From positions 124,001 to 188,000 of the forward strand of contig NZ_VFYR02000001.1 of NCBI RefSeq assembly GCF_006489205.2: a stretch of 64,000 bases of DNA. The letters run 5' to 3'. This DNA is from Brevibacterium sp. XM4083 (GTDB taxonomy: Bacteria; Actinomycetota; Actinomycetes; Actinomycetales; Brevibacteriaceae). How positions within the stretch are numbered: the first letter of the stretch is position 1; every line of letters begins with the position of its first letter. Both the position numbers and the translations under genes were made by a program. Positions 35,643-43,608 of the stretch are shown in pieces. The notes under the pieces were generated by a model. It worked only from the letters and a program-made list of their open reading frames with translations, was not told where the DNA came from and searched no databases.

Positions 35643-35757
35643 CGTCGGTCAGTCTCCAGCGGAGCCTGTTTGCGCCGCTCGGCTTGAGCTGAGCGGCGGC
35701 TCGCCTCCGCCGTGAGGGTCCTCCTCCTCTGCGGGTCACCCGCACTCGAGGATCCTT

Positions 35758-35821
35758 CACGCTGAGGACTCGCCACGCTGAGGACCCGCCACGCTGAGGA
35801 CTCTGCACGATGAGGATCCTG
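35758..35821. repeat. Four tandem 16-bp units
   Basis: Units start at 35758, 35774, 35790 and 35806: CACGCTGAGGACTCGC, CACGCTGAGGACCCGC, CACGCTGAGGACTCTG, CACGATGAGGATCCTG. They are intergenic, between the flotillin and CDF genes, and run straight into the 62-bp palindrome. Confidence 0.8.
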
Positions 35822-35822
35822 C

Positions 35823-35884
35823 GCCCCCGAGGTGGATCCGGCTCGATATTCACGCGATCATCGAGCGGAATCCACCTCGGGGGC
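35823..35884. repeat. 62-bp palindrome between flotillin and CDF genes
   Basis: Arms 35823-35847 and 35860-35884 are 25 bases long and pair at 23 positions (outer 15 bases GCCCCCGAGGTGGAT perfect), with a 12-base loop. It may act as a terminator for the flotillin gene, but it is larger than needed for that. Confidence 0.8.
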
Positions 35885-35966
35885 GTCGGCATGTCTACGG
35901 GCGCCACCTCGGGGCGTCGGCATGTCTGCGGGCGCCACCTCGGGGCGTTGTCATGTCCGCGATCCC
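35872..35966. repeat. Three direct repeats of 31-32 bp after the palindrome
   Basis: CCACCTCGGGG begins at 35872, 35904 and 35935. The units share CCACCTCGGGG-CGTCGGCATGTC with small changes, and the first overlaps the right arm of the palindrome. Confidence 0.75.
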
Positions 35967-36031
35967 CGCTCCTTCCACGACCCCCGCTGCTCTCCGTCAC
36001 CAGAGCATCCACTTCACCCATATTCATAAAT

Positions 36032-36045
36032 ACATACGCATATGT
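36032..36045. promoter_or_regulatory. Candidate metal-responsive operator before the CDF gene
   Basis: ACATA-CGCA-TATGT, a perfect 5-4-5 inverted repeat in an AT-rich stretch 26 bp before the CDF start. Its size and place fit an ArsR/SmtB-type repressor site. An SmtB-type gene is present elsewhere in the window (49144-49503). Confidence 0.45.
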
Positions 36046-36070
36046 TAATGTGAGTGTGAAAGGAGTCCTC

Positions 36071-36979
36071 ATGTCTCATGACCACTCACACGAAACGGGG
36101 TCGCGCAAGCGGCTCGCGATCGTGTTCTGCATTGTCCTGGTGATCTTCGCCTTCCAGGTCTTCGGTTCGATCTGGACCGGTTCGCTCGCCCTGCTTGTCG
36201 ACACCGGACACAACTCCGTCGACCTCATCGGACTGGGCATCGCACTGTTCGCCGCGACGCTGGTCGCGCGGCCGCCGAAGGGGCAGAAAACGTGGGGCTT
36301 CAAGCGCGCCGAAGTGCTCGCCGCCGGTGCCCAGGCGACCCTGCTCCTCGGCCTCGGCATCTACAGCCTCATCGAGGGTGTGCGTCGCTTCTTCGCGCCG
36401 CCCGAGGTGCCCGGCCCCGAACTGCTCATCTTCGGCGTCGTCGGACTTGCCGGAAACGTCGTCTCGATCCTCATCCTCACCTCGTCGAAGAACTCCTCGC
36501 TCAACCTGCGCGCGGCATTCCTCGAGGTCATCGCCGATGCGCTCGGCTCCGTCGCCGTCATCGTCGCCGCCGTCTCGATCTGGCTCTTCGACTGGACCCG
36601 CGCCGATGCTGTCGCCGCCCTCGTCATCGCGGCCCTCATCGTGCCCCGAGCGTTCGCGATCCTCAAGGAGACCGGATCGATCCTGCTCGAGTCCGCGCCG
36701 AAGAAGCTCGACCTCGAGGCCGTGAAGAAGCACATCGAGGACGTCGACCACGTCGAGGCGGTCCACGACCTCCACGTCACCCGCATCGACTCGAACCTGC
36801 CCGTGCTCACCGCCCACGTCGTCCTCGCCGACGAGTGCTTCTACGACGGGCACGCCCCGAAGATCCTCGCGGACCTGCAGGCCTGCGTGGCCGACCACTT
36901 CGACGTCTCGATCGAGCACTCGACGTTCCAGTTCGACACGGCGAAGGACGCGGAGAAGGAGAAGCAGACCCACAGCTGA
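36071..36979 (+). CDS. Cation diffusion facilitator (CzcD/ZitB type) with altered second metal motif
   Basis: 302-residue heavy-metal/H+ antiporter. A His-rich start (SHDHSHE) is followed by six helices and a cytoplasmic domain. The helix 2 site is HNSVD (His47, Asp51), as in Zn-transporting members. In helix 5 the usual HxxxD reads ExxxD (Glu152, Asp156 in LEVIADALGS), which could change metal preference. AAAGGAG precedes the ATG at 36071; the longer in-frame opening upstream covers the intergenic repeats and is not credible. Confidence 0.9.
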   Translation: MSHDHSHETGSRKRLAIVFCIVLVIFAFQVFGSIWTGSLALLVDTGHNSVDLIGLGIALFAATLVARPPKGQKTWGFKRAEVLAAGAQATLLLGLGIYSLIEGVRRFFAPPEVPGPELLIFGVVGLAGNVVSILILTSSKNSSLNLRAAFLEVIADALGSVAVIVAAVSIWLFDWTRADAVAALVIAALIVPRAFAILKETGSILLESAPKKLDLEAVKKHIEDVDHVEAVHDLHVTRIDSNLPVLTAHVVLADECFYDGHAPKILADLQACVADHFDVSIEHSTFQFDTAKDAEKEKQTHS

Positions 36980-37015
36980 GCCTCCGGCACCGAGGCGGTC
37001 GCGCAGCAGACCAGA

Positions 37016-37056
37016 GCGCCCGCCGTTCCCCCGCAGAGCGGGGAGACGGCGGGCGC
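37016..37056. terminator. Bidirectional terminator between CDF and dehydrogenase genes
   Basis: Eleven perfect outer pairs (GCGCCCGCCGT at 37016-37026 with 37046-37056) and an inner CCCCGC/GCGGGG stem. It lies between convergent genes. Confidence 0.8.
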
Positions 37057-37076
37057 GGCTGTGCTGGGCTGGAGGG

Positions 37077-38195
37077 TCAGGGGGTCGGCAACGGTGCGGC
37101 CGCCTCGGCGTGGATCGCTTCGAGCTGTGCGACGATCGCCTCGGTCATCTCGATCGTGTTCGCGTTTCCGCCGAGGTCACGCGGCAGGATCCCTGCCCCG
37201 GTGACGTTCTCGACGGCCTGACGCACCGCGTCGGCCTCGGCGGGTCGACCGAGATGGTCGAGCATGAGCGCGGCCGAGGAGATCGCTCCGATGGGATTCG
37301 CGACGCCCTGCCCGGCGATGTCGGGTGCCGAGCCGTGGACCGGCTCGAACATCGAGGGGTATCGGCGTTCGGGGTTGAGGTTCGCGCTCGCGGCGAGTCC
37401 GAGGCTGCCGGCCAGTGCGGAGCCGAGATCCGAGAGGATGTCGGCGTGGAGGTTCGAGGCGACGACGACGGAGAGCTCCTCTGGGTGGAGGACGAACTTC
37501 GCGCTCATCGCATCGACGAGGACGCTCTCGGTCGCCACGTCCGGATAGTCCTCGGCGACGCGGGCGAAGATCTCATCCCAGAGCACCATGCCGTACTGCT
37601 GGGCGTTCGATTTCGTCACGCTCGAGACCTTCTTCACCGGGCGGGTGCGGGCGAGGTCGAAGGCGAAGCGGATAATCCGCTCGGTGCCCTTCTCCGTGTG
37701 GAGGCTCGTCTGCAGGGCGACTTCGTTGCCGGGGCCGCGTCCGCTCAGATTGCGCCCGCCCATGCCCGCGTACTCGCCCTCGCTGTTCTCCCGCACGACG
37801 ATCCAGTCGAGTTCGGTGTCATCGGCCTTGCGCAGCGGGGATTCGACTCCGGGCAGGAAGGTCACGGGCCGGATGTTCGCCCACTGGTCGAACGGCTGCG
37901 TGATCGCCAAACGCAGCCCCCACAGGCTTGTGTGATCGGGGACGTCGGCCGAACCGACGGCACCGAAGTAGATGGCGTCGTGCTTCTGCAGCTCGTCGAG
38001 GCCGCCGGCGGGGATGTAGTGGCCGTGCTCGAGGTAGTACTCCGAGCTCCACGGGTATTCGGTGATGTCGAAGGCGACCGCGCCGTCGGAGAGCTTGGCG
38101 ACCGTGTCGAGCACGCGCAGTCCAGCGGCGACGACCTCGCCGCCGATGCCGTCGCCGGGAATCGATGCGATGGAGAAGGTCTGAGTATCGGTCAT
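37077..38195 (-). CDS. Isocitrate/isopropylmalate dehydrogenase family; tartrate/D-malate dehydrogenase-like
   Basis: 372-residue NAD-dependent beta-decarboxylating dehydrogenase. It has IPGDGIGGEV, RENSEGEYAG, the catalytic Lys-Asp residues in VTKSNAQQYG and VDAMSA, and FEPVHGSAPDIAGQG. The substrate loop EYPWSSEYYLEHGHYIP resembles tartrate/D-malate dehydrogenases more than leuB, and no leucine genes are nearby. A LysR gene and a dicarboxylate transporter gene next to it support a hydroxy-dicarboxylate substrate. An upstream sequence shared with the transporter suggests co-regulation. Confidence 0.85.
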   Translation of the reverse strand: MTDTQTFSIASIPGDGIGGEVVAAGLRVLDTVAKLSDGAVAFDITEYPWSSEYYLEHGHYIPAGGLDELQKHDAIYFGAVGSADVPDHTSLWGLRLAITQPFDQWANIRPVTFLPGVESPLRKADDTELDWIVVRENSEGEYAGMGGRNLSGRGPGNEVALQTSLHTEKGTERIIRFAFDLARTRPVKKVSSVTKSNAQQYGMVLWDEIFARVAEDYPDVATESVLVDAMSAKFVLHPEELSVVVASNLHADILSDLGSALAGSLGLAASANLNPERRYPSMFEPVHGSAPDIAGQGVANPIGAISSAALMLDHLGRPAEADAVRQAVENVTGAGILPRDLGGNANTIEMTEAIVAQLEAIHAEAAAPLPTP

Positions 38196-38252
38196 GTCGG
38201 TCCTCGATCGTCAGGGGGAGTGGGCTCTTTCCATTGAGCGCGTCGACGAGTC

Positions 38253-38277
38253 ATAAGTCCAAGACGAGTTCCCGATC
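38253..38277. promoter_or_regulatory. Operator-like sequence upstream of the dehydrogenase gene (copy 1)
   Basis: In the direction of the gene it reads GATCGGGAAC-N4-CTTGGACT (38277-38256). Eighteen of 22 positions match the copy at 39241-39262. It is about 60-80 bp before the start codon, where a LysR regulator usually binds. Confidence 0.6.
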
Positions 38278-38294
38278 CCATTCATCGGATCTGC

Positions 38295-39227
38295 CTATGG
38301 TTGAGGGAGTGACTCCTCGCCCGTTCGGGGGAGCGGCCCTCCGTCGCCGAGGCGGACTGCCGTGTCGAGGAACGCCGCGGCGGCCGGCGTGAGCCCCGCG
38401 GGCCGGGAGACGGCAGAGACATGCAGCGCCGGCGCACCGCGCAGAGGGACCATCTCGACGTCGTTCGCCGCCGCGAAGACCTGCCAGGCCGAGGGCAGGA
38501 CGGCTGAGCCGAGCCCCGCACGGACGAGGGGCAGGATCGACGAACGATGCGCCACCTCGGCGGTGATGTCGATCTCGATCCCATCGGCGATGAGCTCATC
38601 GACGTAGGCGCGCATGAGCGAGCCCGGGTGGGAGACGATGAAGCGGGTGCCCGCGAGCGCTCTCGGGTCGACGGGCACTGGTCCGTGCGGCGTCTGCGAC
38701 CGCGGGCGGGCGAGCATGAGGGGGTGCGCGGTGACATCGAGGACGTCGAGGTCCTTGACCTTCAGCGGCTCACGACTGCCGGGGAAGCCGATCTCAGCGC
38801 GACCGTGGCGGACGGCCTCGAGAGTCTCCTCGGCGGTGAAGGTGCCGTCGACGGCGAAGGCGATCTTCGGATGCGCGAGCGTGAAGCTCGCCATCAGCGA
38901 CGACAGCGGTTCGATGCTCGGCGACGGCATCGCCGCGATCTCGATCCGACCGGCCTGGAGTCCGCGCAGACGATCGATGTGCGCCTTCGCCGCATCGAGG
39001 TCGCGAACCGCGAGCCGTGCGGGACCCTCGAACTCACGTCCGGCCTCGCTCAGACGCACGGTGCGGCCGATGCGGTGGAAGAGCGAGACGCCGAGTTCCC
39101 GCTCCAAGCCCTTGATCGTCTGCGACAAGGACGGTTGGGCGACGAGCATGGCCTCTGCCGCCTTCGTGAAGCTGCCGGTGTCGACGACGGCGAGGAACTG
39201 GCGGAGCTGACGAATATCCATAGGCAC
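38295..39227 (-). CDS. LysR-family transcriptional regulator
   Basis: 310 residues. The N-terminal HTH shows LRQFLAVVDTGSFTKAAEAM and SQPSLSQTI-type features (here AQPSLSQTIKGLERELG); the substrate-binding domain covers about residues 90-295. Starts are GTG 39227 or ATG 39221 two codons later. It lies directly between the dehydrogenase gene and the divergent SLC13 transporter gene, so it most likely controls both in response to the dicarboxylate. It shares the minus strand with the dehydrogenase gene, 99 bp upstream of it. Confidence 0.93.
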   Translation of the reverse strand: MPMDIRQLRQFLAVVDTGSFTKAAEAMLVAQPSLSQTIKGLERELGVSLFHRIGRTVRLSEAGREFEGPARLAVRDLDAAKAHIDRLRGLQAGRIEIAAMPSPSIEPLSSLMASFTLAHPKIAFAVDGTFTAEETLEAVRHGRAEIGFPGSREPLKVKDLDVLDVTAHPLMLARPRSQTPHGPVPVDPRALAGTRFIVSHPGSLMRAYVDELIADGIEIDITAEVAHRSSILPLVRAGLGSAVLPSAWQVFAAANDVEMVPLRGAPALHVSAVSRPAGLTPAAAAFLDTAVRLGDGGPLPRTGEESLPQP

Positions 39228-39240
39228 ATGCTATTGGTCT

Positions 39241-39262
39241 GATCGGAAACAGGCCTTGGACT
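39241..39262. promoter_or_regulatory. Operator-like sequence upstream of the SLC13 transporter gene (copy 2)
   Basis: Reads GATCGGAAAC-N4-CTTGGACT on the plus strand, the same orientation relative to its gene as copy 1 has to the dehydrogenase gene. It sits between the divergent lysR and transporter genes. Confidence 0.6.
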
Positions 39263-39315
39263 ATATCGGTCCGCTCGGTCACGCTGGACTCACAGCGATG
39301 AAAGGACCAAAGACG

Positions 39316-40941
39316 GTGGATATCTCGCAGGGACGAGGCAACGGCGGCTCGTCGGTTCAGAAGACAGATGTGCGCGAAGCGCTGCTCGGCGGCAAGACCT
39401 TCCGCAGCCTGAGCGAACAGAAGCTCTCTCCACGGGAGGAGAGGTTCGAACGGGCCCGGATGACCTCGGGGTTCATCCTCGCTCCTGCGGTTGCGATCAT
39501 CTTCGCGCTCATCCCGTTCGACCTGACGTATCAGCAGCACATGCTCGCCGCCGTCCTCCTCGGCGTCATCGTCCTCTGGATCACCGAGCCGGTGCCGATC
39601 CCGATCGGAGGACTCCTCGGTGTCGGTGTCGTCGTCGTGCTCGGCATCGTGCCGGCCGCGGACGCCGTCGGGCCGTTCGGGTCGTCGACGATCTTCACCT
39701 TCATCGGCGCGTTCATCCTCGCGCAGGCGATGCTCCACCACGGGATCGCCCAGCGGCTCGCGCTTACCGTGCTCTCCCTGCCCGGGGTCGGCAGATCGGT
39801 GTACCGGGTGATCATCGCCTTCGGTCTCATCACGTGCATCCTCTCCGCGTTCGTGTCGAATACGGCGACGGTGGCGATGCTCATGCCCACCGCGCTCGGC
39901 ATCCTCGCGGTCATCGCCGAGCTCCTCCAATCGCGCGGCATCGTCAAACCCGACTTCGACCCGCTGCGGCTGCGGGTGGGAGCGGCTCTGCTGCTCATGC
40001 TCGCCTATGGGGCGAGCGTCGGCGGTCTGCTCACGCCGGTCGGGTCGCCGCCCAACCTCATCGGGCGCGGCCTCATCGAGGAGGCCACCGGCGAGAAGAT
40101 CTCCTTCGGTCAGTGGATGGCCGTCGCATTCCCGATCTGTGTGGCGATGTTCATCGTGCTCGCCCTCGTCCTCCTGCTCCTCAACAAGCCGGAGATCCGC
40201 AGGATCGAAGGCGTCGAGGAGTATGTGAGGAAGGAGCTCGCCGAACTCGGACCCGTCTCCCGCGCGGAGAAGAACACTCTCTTCGCCTTCGGTCTCACCG
40301 TCGTCCTCTGGCTGCTGCCGGCCTTCGCCGCGCTGTTCGCGGGTACCGACTCCGCGATCTACGAGTTCCTCGACTCCCGCCTCGACGAGGGAGTCGTCGC
40401 GGTCATCGGCGCGTCGCTGCTCTTCATCCTGCCGGTCAACTGGAGGAAGCGCGAGCCGACCCTGACGTGGAGCCAGGCGGCGAAGATCGACTGGGGAACG
40501 ATCATCCTCTTCGGGTGCGGCATCATCTTCGGGTCGCTGCTCGCCGACACCGGACTCGCCGAGACGATCGGCAACGGGTTCGCGGAGACGCTGGGCGTGA
40601 CGAGCCTGTTCACCATCACGATCGTCTCGGTGATCCTCGCGATCCTCATCTCGGAGACGACGTCGAACACTGCGGCCGCCGCCGTCATCGTCCCGATCGT
40701 CATCCCGCTCTGCCAGGCGGCAGGAGTCGACCCGTTCGTGCCGGCGATGGCGGCGACACTGGCCGCCTCCTTCGGGTTCATGCTTCCGGTCTCGACGCCG
40801 CAGAACGCCATCGTCTACGGCACCGGGGCGGTGCCGATCACGAAGATGATCCGCACCGGCTTCACCTTCGACATCGCCGGTGCCATCCTCATCATCGTCC
40901 TCGCTCCGATCATGATCGGCGTCGTCGGTCTGGGGCAGTAG
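39316..40941 (+). CDS. DASS/SLC13 family dicarboxylate:Na+ symporter
   Basis: About 541 residues, 11-13 helices. The two SNT signature loops of the family are present: VSNTATVAMLMP and SETTSNTAAAAVIVP, each at a re-entrant hairpin that binds Na+ and substrate. GLLTPVGSPPNLI and STPQNAIVYG are also family-typical. The GTG at 39316 is preferred because AAAGGA lies nine bases upstream; in-frame ATG 39298 and TTG 39256 are alternatives. With the LysR and dehydrogenase genes it forms a dicarboxylate (tartrate/malate) uptake and oxidation locus. Confidence 0.92.
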   Translation: MDISQGRGNGGSSVQKTDVREALLGGKTFRSLSEQKLSPREERFERARMTSGFILAPAVAIIFALIPFDLTYQQHMLAAVLLGVIVLWITEPVPIPIGGLLGVGVVVVLGIVPAADAVGPFGSSTIFTFIGAFILAQAMLHHGIAQRLALTVLSLPGVGRSVYRVIIAFGLITCILSAFVSNTATVAMLMPTALGILAVIAELLQSRGIVKPDFDPLRLRVGAALLLMLAYGASVGGLLTPVGSPPNLIGRGLIEEATGEKISFGQWMAVAFPICVAMFIVLALVLLLLNKPEIRRIEGVEEYVRKELAELGPVSRAEKNTLFAFGLTVVLWLLPAFAALFAGTDSAIYEFLDSRLDEGVVAVIGASLLFILPVNWRKREPTLTWSQAAKIDWGTIILFGCGIIFGSLLADTGLAETIGNGFAETLGVTSLFTITIVSVILAILISETTSNTAAAAVIVPIVIPLCQAAGVDPFVPAMAATLAASFGFMLPVSTPQNAIVYGTGAVPITKMIRTGFTFDIAGAILIIVLAPIMIGVVGLGQ

Positions 40942-41060
40942 GGGCGGCCCGCGCACTCGGCCGCGCCTCGAGAGACTGAGCTCATCGGCACCGCCGAAGG
41001 AGAGTCACCCGGCTCGCCTGCGACCGCCTCGGCGCCTGATCCCAGCGGGAGGCCGGCGCC

Positions 41061-42185
41061 TCAGCTCTGGGGGAGGATCTCGACCGACTCCGTGCGGAAC
41101 CGCTCGAGCTTCGCCGGGTCGATCGTCACCCCGAAGCCGACGGTGTCGGGGACGTCGACGCGGCCGTCGTGCATGACGATCTCCTCGGTGATGTCCTCGT
41201 GGAAGAAGCGATTCGACCCGGAGATGTCGCCGGGCAGGGTGAAGCCGGGCAGCGAGGCCAGGGCGGCGTTCGCCGCGCGTCCGAGTCCGGTCTCGACCAT
41301 CCCGCCGTGCCACACGGCCACGCCGTTGGCCGCGGCGAGGTCGTGGATCCGCTTCGCCTCGATGTAGCCGCCCACCCGCCCGGGTTTGATGTTGATGACG
41401 GCCGCTGCCCCGAGGGCGATCGCGTCGGCGGCCGCCTCGGCGGAGACGATCGACTCATCGAGGCACATCGGGGTCTCCATGAGCTTCGCGAGCTCCGCAT
41501 GCTGACGGATGTCGGCCTCACCGAGGGGCTGTTCGATGAGGAGGAGGCCGTAGTCGTCGAGGCGGCGCAGGTGGGAGGCGTCGACGAGCGTGTACGCGGC
41601 GTTCGCGTCGACCTGGAACCCGAAGTCGTCGCCGAAGGCCTCACGGACCGCGGCGACCGGAGCGATGTCCTTGCCCGGCTTGATCTTCAGCTTGATCCGC
41701 GAGTAGCCCTCGTCGAGGTAGCCGCCGATGACCCTGACCGTCTCCTCGACGGAGTCCTGGATGCCGACCGACACCCCTGAGGGCACGGAATCGACGACCC
41801 CGCCGAGGTAGGACTTGAACGACTGCCCCGTCAGCTGGAGCTGGGCGTCGATGACGGCCATCTCGAGTGCGGACTTCGCCATCGGATGCCCGACGACGTG
41901 CCGCAGGTGCCAGCCGACCGTCTCGGCCGTGAGGTCGTCGACGGCGAAGAGGATCGGAGCCAGCCACCGCCGGGTGACGTCGATGCCCGCGGCGACGTAC
42001 TCGGAGGAGTAGAGCGGAGAGATCATCGCGACCGATTCGCCCCACCCGGTGATCTCGCCCTGAGGGGTGTCGAACCGCGCCTCGACGAGGTAGCAGTCCT
42101 TCTCCGTCTCCCGCATGAACGAGGTCTCGAACGGGGTGACGAGGGGAATGGACACCTGGTGAAGGGTGATCGACGTGAGCTTCAT
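41061..42185 (-). CDS. Enolase-superfamily N-acylamino acid racemase / o-succinylbenzoate synthase
   Basis: 374 residues, muconate lactonising enzyme subgroup. The catalytic KxK is in RIKLKIKPG, metal ligands in VDANAAY, LIEQPL and CLDES, second catalytic Lys in INIKPGRVGG. The block WHGGMVETGLGRAANAALAS is typical of the NSAR/OSBS family, whose members racemise N-acyl amino acids and/or make o-succinylbenzoate for menaquinone. No menaquinone genes are adjacent, so the physiological reaction is open. Single gene, divergent from the FkbM-type gene. Confidence 0.88.
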   Translation of the reverse strand: MKLTSITLHQVSIPLVTPFETSFMRETEKDCYLVEARFDTPQGEITGWGESVAMISPLYSSEYVAAGIDVTRRWLAPILFAVDDLTAETVGWHLRHVVGHPMAKSALEMAVIDAQLQLTGQSFKSYLGGVVDSVPSGVSVGIQDSVEETVRVIGGYLDEGYSRIKLKIKPGKDIAPVAAVREAFGDDFGFQVDANAAYTLVDASHLRRLDDYGLLLIEQPLGEADIRQHAELAKLMETPMCLDESIVSAEAAADAIALGAAAVINIKPGRVGGYIEAKRIHDLAAANGVAVWHGGMVETGLGRAANAALASLPGFTLPGDISGSNRFFHEDITEEIVMHDGRVDVPDTVGFGVTIDPAKLERFRTESVEILPQS

Positions 42186-42319
42186 CGGCCGCGGCTCCTG
42201 CTTCGCAAAAGGGAAAGGTGATCGTCACCACCCTATGCCCCGGCGCCGAGGCGGTAGTGCGTCGGGCCGTGGATTGGTACGGTGGGGCGAAGAGGGCACA
42301 CGACGAAGAGGGGCCCACC

Positions 42320-43264
42320 GTGAACGACTACCTGCGGAGTCTCACCGCCCGCAAGCAGTCATGGTTCGGGCTCAAACTCCCCGTCAAGGCGGCCCTCGCG
42401 CAGCCGCTGCTCCACCCGCTCATGCGCGCGCTCGCCCCGCACATCGCCGGCATCCGGATCGGCCGGCTGCCCGCCCCGATCGGACTCACCGAGGTGGCCG
42501 GACGCGCCGGCGGAGCCTCCTTCGTCCTCGTCGATCCCTTCCGCTGCGAGATCGCCAAGGAGTTCTACTGGGGGAAGGGCCGGCGCACCGAACCCGAGGA
42601 CGCCTTCGCCCTCGACCTCATGGTCGACCTCAGTCGCGACGCCGAGGTGTTCGTCGACATCGGCGCCTACACCGGGGTCTTCACGATGGCCGTCCTCGCC
42701 GCCAACCCCACCGCCGTCGCCCACTCCTTCGAGATCATCCCCGCCGTCGTGGCCGGGTTGGAGAAGAACATCGAGCGCAACCACCTCGGCGAGCGGGTGA
42801 CCGTCCACCCGACGGGAGTCGGCGCACCGGGCACGACGATGCGCGTGCCCACCGGGGACGGGGGATCGGCGCTGCCGTCGTTCTACGCCGCGAGCATGGA
42901 CTTCGCCGACGGCGTCGAGGTTCGCTTCTCCTCCCTCGACGAACTGCTCGCCGAACTGCCGGCCGGCACGTCACGGGTGACGGTGAAGATCGACGTCGAG
43001 GGAGCGGAGAACGACGTCCTCGGCCACGGGGCGGAGTTCCTGGCCACCCTGCGGCCGGACATCCTCTGCGAAGTCCTCGACGATCGGGCCCAGCCGGGTG
43101 AGCTCATGCGACTGCTCGAGCCGCACGGGTACAGCTATTTCCTCGTCGGGTCTGAGGAACTCACCCACTTCAAACGCATCGTTCCCGACCCCCACTTCCG
43201 GGACTGGCTGTTCACGGTGCAGACGCCGGAGGAGCTGAGCGCGAGCGGGTACCCTGTGGCGTGA
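42320..43264 (+). CDS. FkbM-family methyltransferase
   Basis: About 314 residues from the GTG at 42320 (an in-frame GTG at 42218 would add 34 residues that look non-coding). The SAM-binding motif is VFVDIGAYTGVFT, and VKIDVEGAENDVL is the diagnostic FkbM motif; SFEIIPAVVAGLEKNI lies between. FkbM proteins O-methylate sugars or polyketide-like products; the substrate is unknown here and no glycan or secondary-metabolite genes flank it. It ends 122 bp before repeat element A. Confidence 0.85.
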   Translation: MNDYLRSLTARKQSWFGLKLPVKAALAQPLLHPLMRALAPHIAGIRIGRLPAPIGLTEVAGRAGGASFVLVDPFRCEIAKEFYWGKGRRTEPEDAFALDLMVDLSRDAEVFVDIGAYTGVFTMAVLAANPTAVAHSFEIIPAVVAGLEKNIERNHLGERVTVHPTGVGAPGTTMRVPTGDGGSALPSFYAASMDFADGVEVRFSSLDELLAELPAGTSRVTVKIDVEGAENDVLGHGAEFLATLRPDILCEVLDDRAQPGELMRLLEPHGYSYFLVGSEELTHFKRIVPDPHFRDWLFTVQTPEELSASGYPVA

Positions 43265-43386
43265 ACGGGCGGGCCGAGGCTGGGGTGTGGCTGGGGCTGG
43301 GGTTGGGGCGTGGCTGGAGCGTGGGGCGTGAGGCTTTGAGCCGGAAGCGTGTGGACCTTGCGGGCCACGGCAGAGGGGCTTGAGCA

Positions 43387-43540
43387 GTCTGCGCCGACTC
43401 GAAGGCGATTGCGCGGAACGTCCATGGTGATATTTCCGCGAATCTCACCCTGAAAGTGGCGCAGATTCCGTGGTGGCACCCTGGAAGCGGCGCAGAACCA
43501 GGTGGTGGCACCCTGAACGTGGCTTGGAACCAGGCGGTGG
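43387..43540. repeat. 154-bp palindrome-plus-direct-repeat element, copy A
   Basis: Contains a degenerate 62-bp palindrome (43407-43468) followed by units starting CACCCTG at 43447, 43478 and 43510 (31-32 base period). It is colinear with copy B at 61877-62030; blocks such as GGCGATTG, GGTGATAT, TCTCACCCT and GTGGCGCA match. It lies between convergent genes. Upstream, 43270-43330, is a G-rich run of GGCTGGGG-like units. Confidence 0.75.
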
Positions 43541-43567
43541 CGGCGACCCGACCCAGCTTTCAGCCCC

Positions 43568-43608
43568 CCGCTGTCAGCGCCCCGCTCTCAGCCCCGCCGC
43601 TCTCAGCG
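43568..43608. repeat. Three short repeats over the stop codon of the M20 peptidase gene
   Basis: CCGCTSTCAGCS units start at 43568, 43582 and 43597. The last contains the stop codon (43603-43605); the others lie beyond the gene. Confidence 0.6.
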
